Source of the DNA: Streptomyces sp. NBC_00557
GTDB lineage: Bacteria > Actinomycetota > Actinomycetes > Streptomycetales > Streptomycetaceae
Direction: 5' to 3'
Assembly (NCBI RefSeq): GCF_036345995.1
Contig: NZ_CP107796.1
Coordinates: 2,790,001 to 2,854,000 of the forward strand
DNA: 64,000 nt
The notes under the pieces are model-generated. The model was given only the letters and a program-made list of their open reading frames with translations, did no database searches and was not told where the DNA came from. This document shows positions 62,566-64,000 of the stretch, in pieces (the stretch's first letter is position 1; every line of letters begins with the position of its first letter). The position numbers and the translations under genes are program-made.

Positions 62566-62680
62566 TGGTGCGGTACGTCACCCGGGCGCGGGAGGCCGCT
62601 GGTGCGGTACGTCACCGGGTACCGGAGGCTCTGGTGCGGTACGTGCGGGACGTCACCCAGGTGCCGGGTGCGGTACGGCG
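62566..62680. repeat. About 33-bp tandem repeats between adnA and adnB
   Basis: The motif TGGTGCGGTACGTCACC starts at 62566 and 62600, is interrupted at 62632, and recurs as GGTGCGGTACGG near 62667; a short remnant lies near 62551. Spacing is 32-34 bases. The array fills the 222-base gap between the adnA stop and the adnB start, a pair usually almost contiguous. Confidence 0.85.
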
Positions 62681-62690
62681 CCGCAGGCCC

Positions 62691-64000
62691 TCACTCGACC
62701 ACGTGCCGCCCCTCGGGCCGGGCGCTGCACGAGGCGCGGAACGCGCAGTGCGTGCAGTGCTGGCCGGTGTTCGGCGTGAACCGCTCGTCGAGGACCTTGC
62801 CGGCGGCGGTGGCCAGCAGTTCGCCGACCCACTCCCCCGACAGCGGCTCCTGGGTCTGCACCTTGGGCAGGCTCTCGCCGCCGTCGCGCTGGGCGGCGCC
62901 CTGTCGGAGGTGGACCAGTTCGGCGCCGCCGGGTTCGGGCCGTACGCCGTCGAAGGCCTCGTCGACGGCGCCTTCGCGGACGGCGAGCTGGTAGACGGCG
63001 AGCTGGGGGTGGCGGGTGACCTCGGCGGCGCTGGGGGCCTGTTTGCCGGTCTTGAAGTCCACCACGTAGGCGCGGCCCTCGCCGTCCGTCTCCACGCGGT
63101 CCATCTGGCCGCGGATGCGGACCTGGTAGTCGCCCGCTTCGAGGGTGACGTCGAAGTCCTGCTCGCTCGCCACCGGGGTGCGTCCGGCGCGGTCCAGCAC
63201 ATGCCAGTTCAGGAAGCGTTCGAGCGCCGCGCGCGCGTTGTCCTTCTCCTGCCGGGACTTCCAGGGCGCGTCGAAGGCGAGCGCGTTCCACACCGAGTCC
63301 AGGCGTTCCATGAGGACGTCGAGGTCGGCCGGGCTGCGGCCGGAGGCGACCTCGTCGGCGAGGACGTGGACGACGTTGCCGAAGCCCTGCGCGGTGGTGG
63401 CCGGGGCGTCGGCCTTCACCTCGCGGCCGAGGAACCATTGCAGCGCACAGGTGTTGGCGAGCTGGTCCAGGGCGCTGCCGGAGAGCACGACCGGCCGGTC
63501 GCGGTGGCGCAGCGGCACCTTGCTCTCGGTCGGGTCGTACATGCCCCACCAGCGGTAAGGGTGCGCGGACGGCACCAGCGGGCGGCCGTCCTCGTCGGTG
63601 AGGGCGGCGAGCCGGGCCAGGCGGCGGGCGGCGGCCTCGCGCAGGGCCGCGGACGCGCGCGGGTCGACGGTGGTGGCGCGCAGCTCGGCGACGAGCGCGG
63701 CCACCGACAGCGGGCGGCGGGGGCGGCCGGTGACGTCCTTCGGCTCGACGCCGAGCTCGGTGAGGAAGCGGGACGGCTGGTCGCCGTCGTCGGCCGGCGC
63801 CTTCACGGCGGTGACGACAAGGCGTTCGCGCGCGCGCGTGGCGGCCACGTAGAACAGCCGGCGCTCCTCGGCGAGCAGTGCGCCCGGCGGGAGCGGTTCG
63901 GCCAGTCCGTCCCGGCCGATGCGGTCGGCCTCCAGGAGGGAGCCGCGGCGGCGCAGGTCGGGCCACAGCCCCTCCTGGACGCCGGCGACGACGACCAGCC
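62691..64000 (-). CDS. adnA: AdnA, C-terminal part (helicase-nuclease, truncated by window edge)
   Basis: The frame runs off the right edge, so only the last 436 residues are seen. They cover the end of the UvrD-like motor (motif VI: RRLFYVAATRARERLVV) and the RecB-type nuclease with VVDFKTGKQ and RIRGQMDRVE. The iron-sulfur cluster cysteines expected in AdnA are present: the first in NTCALQWFLG, the others in CTHCAFRASC near the end. It partners AdnB in double-strand-break resection. The usual order adnA then adnB is kept, with repeats between. Confidence 0.92.
   Translation of the reverse strand, partial: LVVVAGVQEGLWPDLRRRGSLLEADRIGRDGLAEPLPPGALLAEERRLFYVAATRARERLVVTAVKAPADDGDQPSRFLTELGVEPKDVTGRPRRPLSVAALVAELRATTVDPRASAALREAAARRLARLAALTDEDGRPLVPSAHPYRWWGMYDPTESKVPLRHRDRPVVLSGSALDQLANTCALQWFLGREVKADAPATTAQGFGNVVHVLADEVASGRSPADLDVLMERLDSVWNALAFDAPWKSRQEKDNARAALERFLNWHVLDRAGRTPVASEQDFDVTLEAGDYQVRIRGQMDRVETDGEGRAYVVDFKTGKQAPSAAEVTRHPQLAVYQLAVREGAVDEAFDGVRPEPGGAELVHLRQGAAQRDGGESLPKVQTQEPLSGEWVGELLATAAGKVLDERFTPNTGQHCTHCAFRASCSARPEGRHVVE

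Overview
This window is chromosomal DNA of a Streptomyces. It is very GC-rich, and many proteins are recognisable orthologues of S. coelicolor proteins. From memory, the gene order follows the S. coelicolor block from about SCO5240 (wblE) down to SCO5183/5184 (adnAB). Much of the same order is also known from Mycobacterium tuberculosis around whiB1-pdtaS-sigH-aroA-rsgA and around the UPF0182-PDZ-zincin-ABC1 kinase-whiB7-uvrD2-mrx1-nudC-adnAB genes. I see no transposase, integrase, phage gene, rRNA or CRISPR array, so this is conserved core chromosome with Streptomyces-specific inserts.

Layout, left to right. 1-2.8 kb: end of a lipid kinase, wblE (whiB1 type) with a Crp-like site, and the PdtaS-type kinase. 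2.8-7.2 kb: amino-sugar control, with nagB and dasR, three DasR (dre) sites, a candidate sRNA or terminated leader, and a DUF3311/symporter pair. 7.3-12.8 kb: an acetyltransferase, then a B12 riboswitch and the class Ia ribonucleotide reductase genes nrdA-nrdB-nrdS. 12.8-15.3 kb: epi-isozizaene synthase and CYP170 (albaflavenone pathway). 15.6-22.9 kb: deformylase, a TPR protein, a degenerate HD protein with an HD-GYP protein, the RsrA/SigR thiol-stress pair with a good SigR promoter, an alpha/beta hydrolase and an SRAP (HMCES/YedK) protein. 22.9-27.1 kb: M50-like peptidase, aroA, rsgA, an SMR transporter behind an inverted repeat, and a zinc-ribbon protein. 27.1-30.1 kb: a TetR gene whose 3' end is repeated in tandem downstream, hisN, a CBS protein and a Fur-family regulator. 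30.2-32.8 kb: secreted GH64 and GH16-CBM13 beta-1,3-glucanases behind a palindromic operator.

33.1-35.3 kb: two identical initiator tRNA genes flank a long Sel1-repeat protein. 35.4-42.3 kb: UPF0182, PPA1309, a PDZ-Lon-type protease, an unlisted 57-residue membrane protein, MoaE and an epimerase. 42.5-47.8 kb: a zincin-family protein and Nudix pair, then three AIM24-family genes in a row, the first fused to TerD. 47.9-53.3 kb: M48-type peptidase, an overlapping ThiF-ABC1 kinase pair, and wblC (whiB7 type) with an upstream ORF and an attenuator-like terminator. 53.5-64 kb: uvrD2, mycoredoxin, nudC, an M20 peptidase, adnB and the 3' part of adnA.

Themes: redox and stress control (SigR/RsrA, WblE, WblC, mycoredoxin, Fur-type regulator), DNA repair and nucleotide supply (nrdABS, uvrD2, adnAB, SRAP), GlcNAc sensing (nagB/dasR), and secondary metabolism and fungal-wall attack (eiz pair, glucanases). 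A recurrent oddity is short tandem repeats between genes, at five places, each with a different unit. The least explained loci are the triple AIM24/TerD operon and the ThiF-ABC1 kinase pair.
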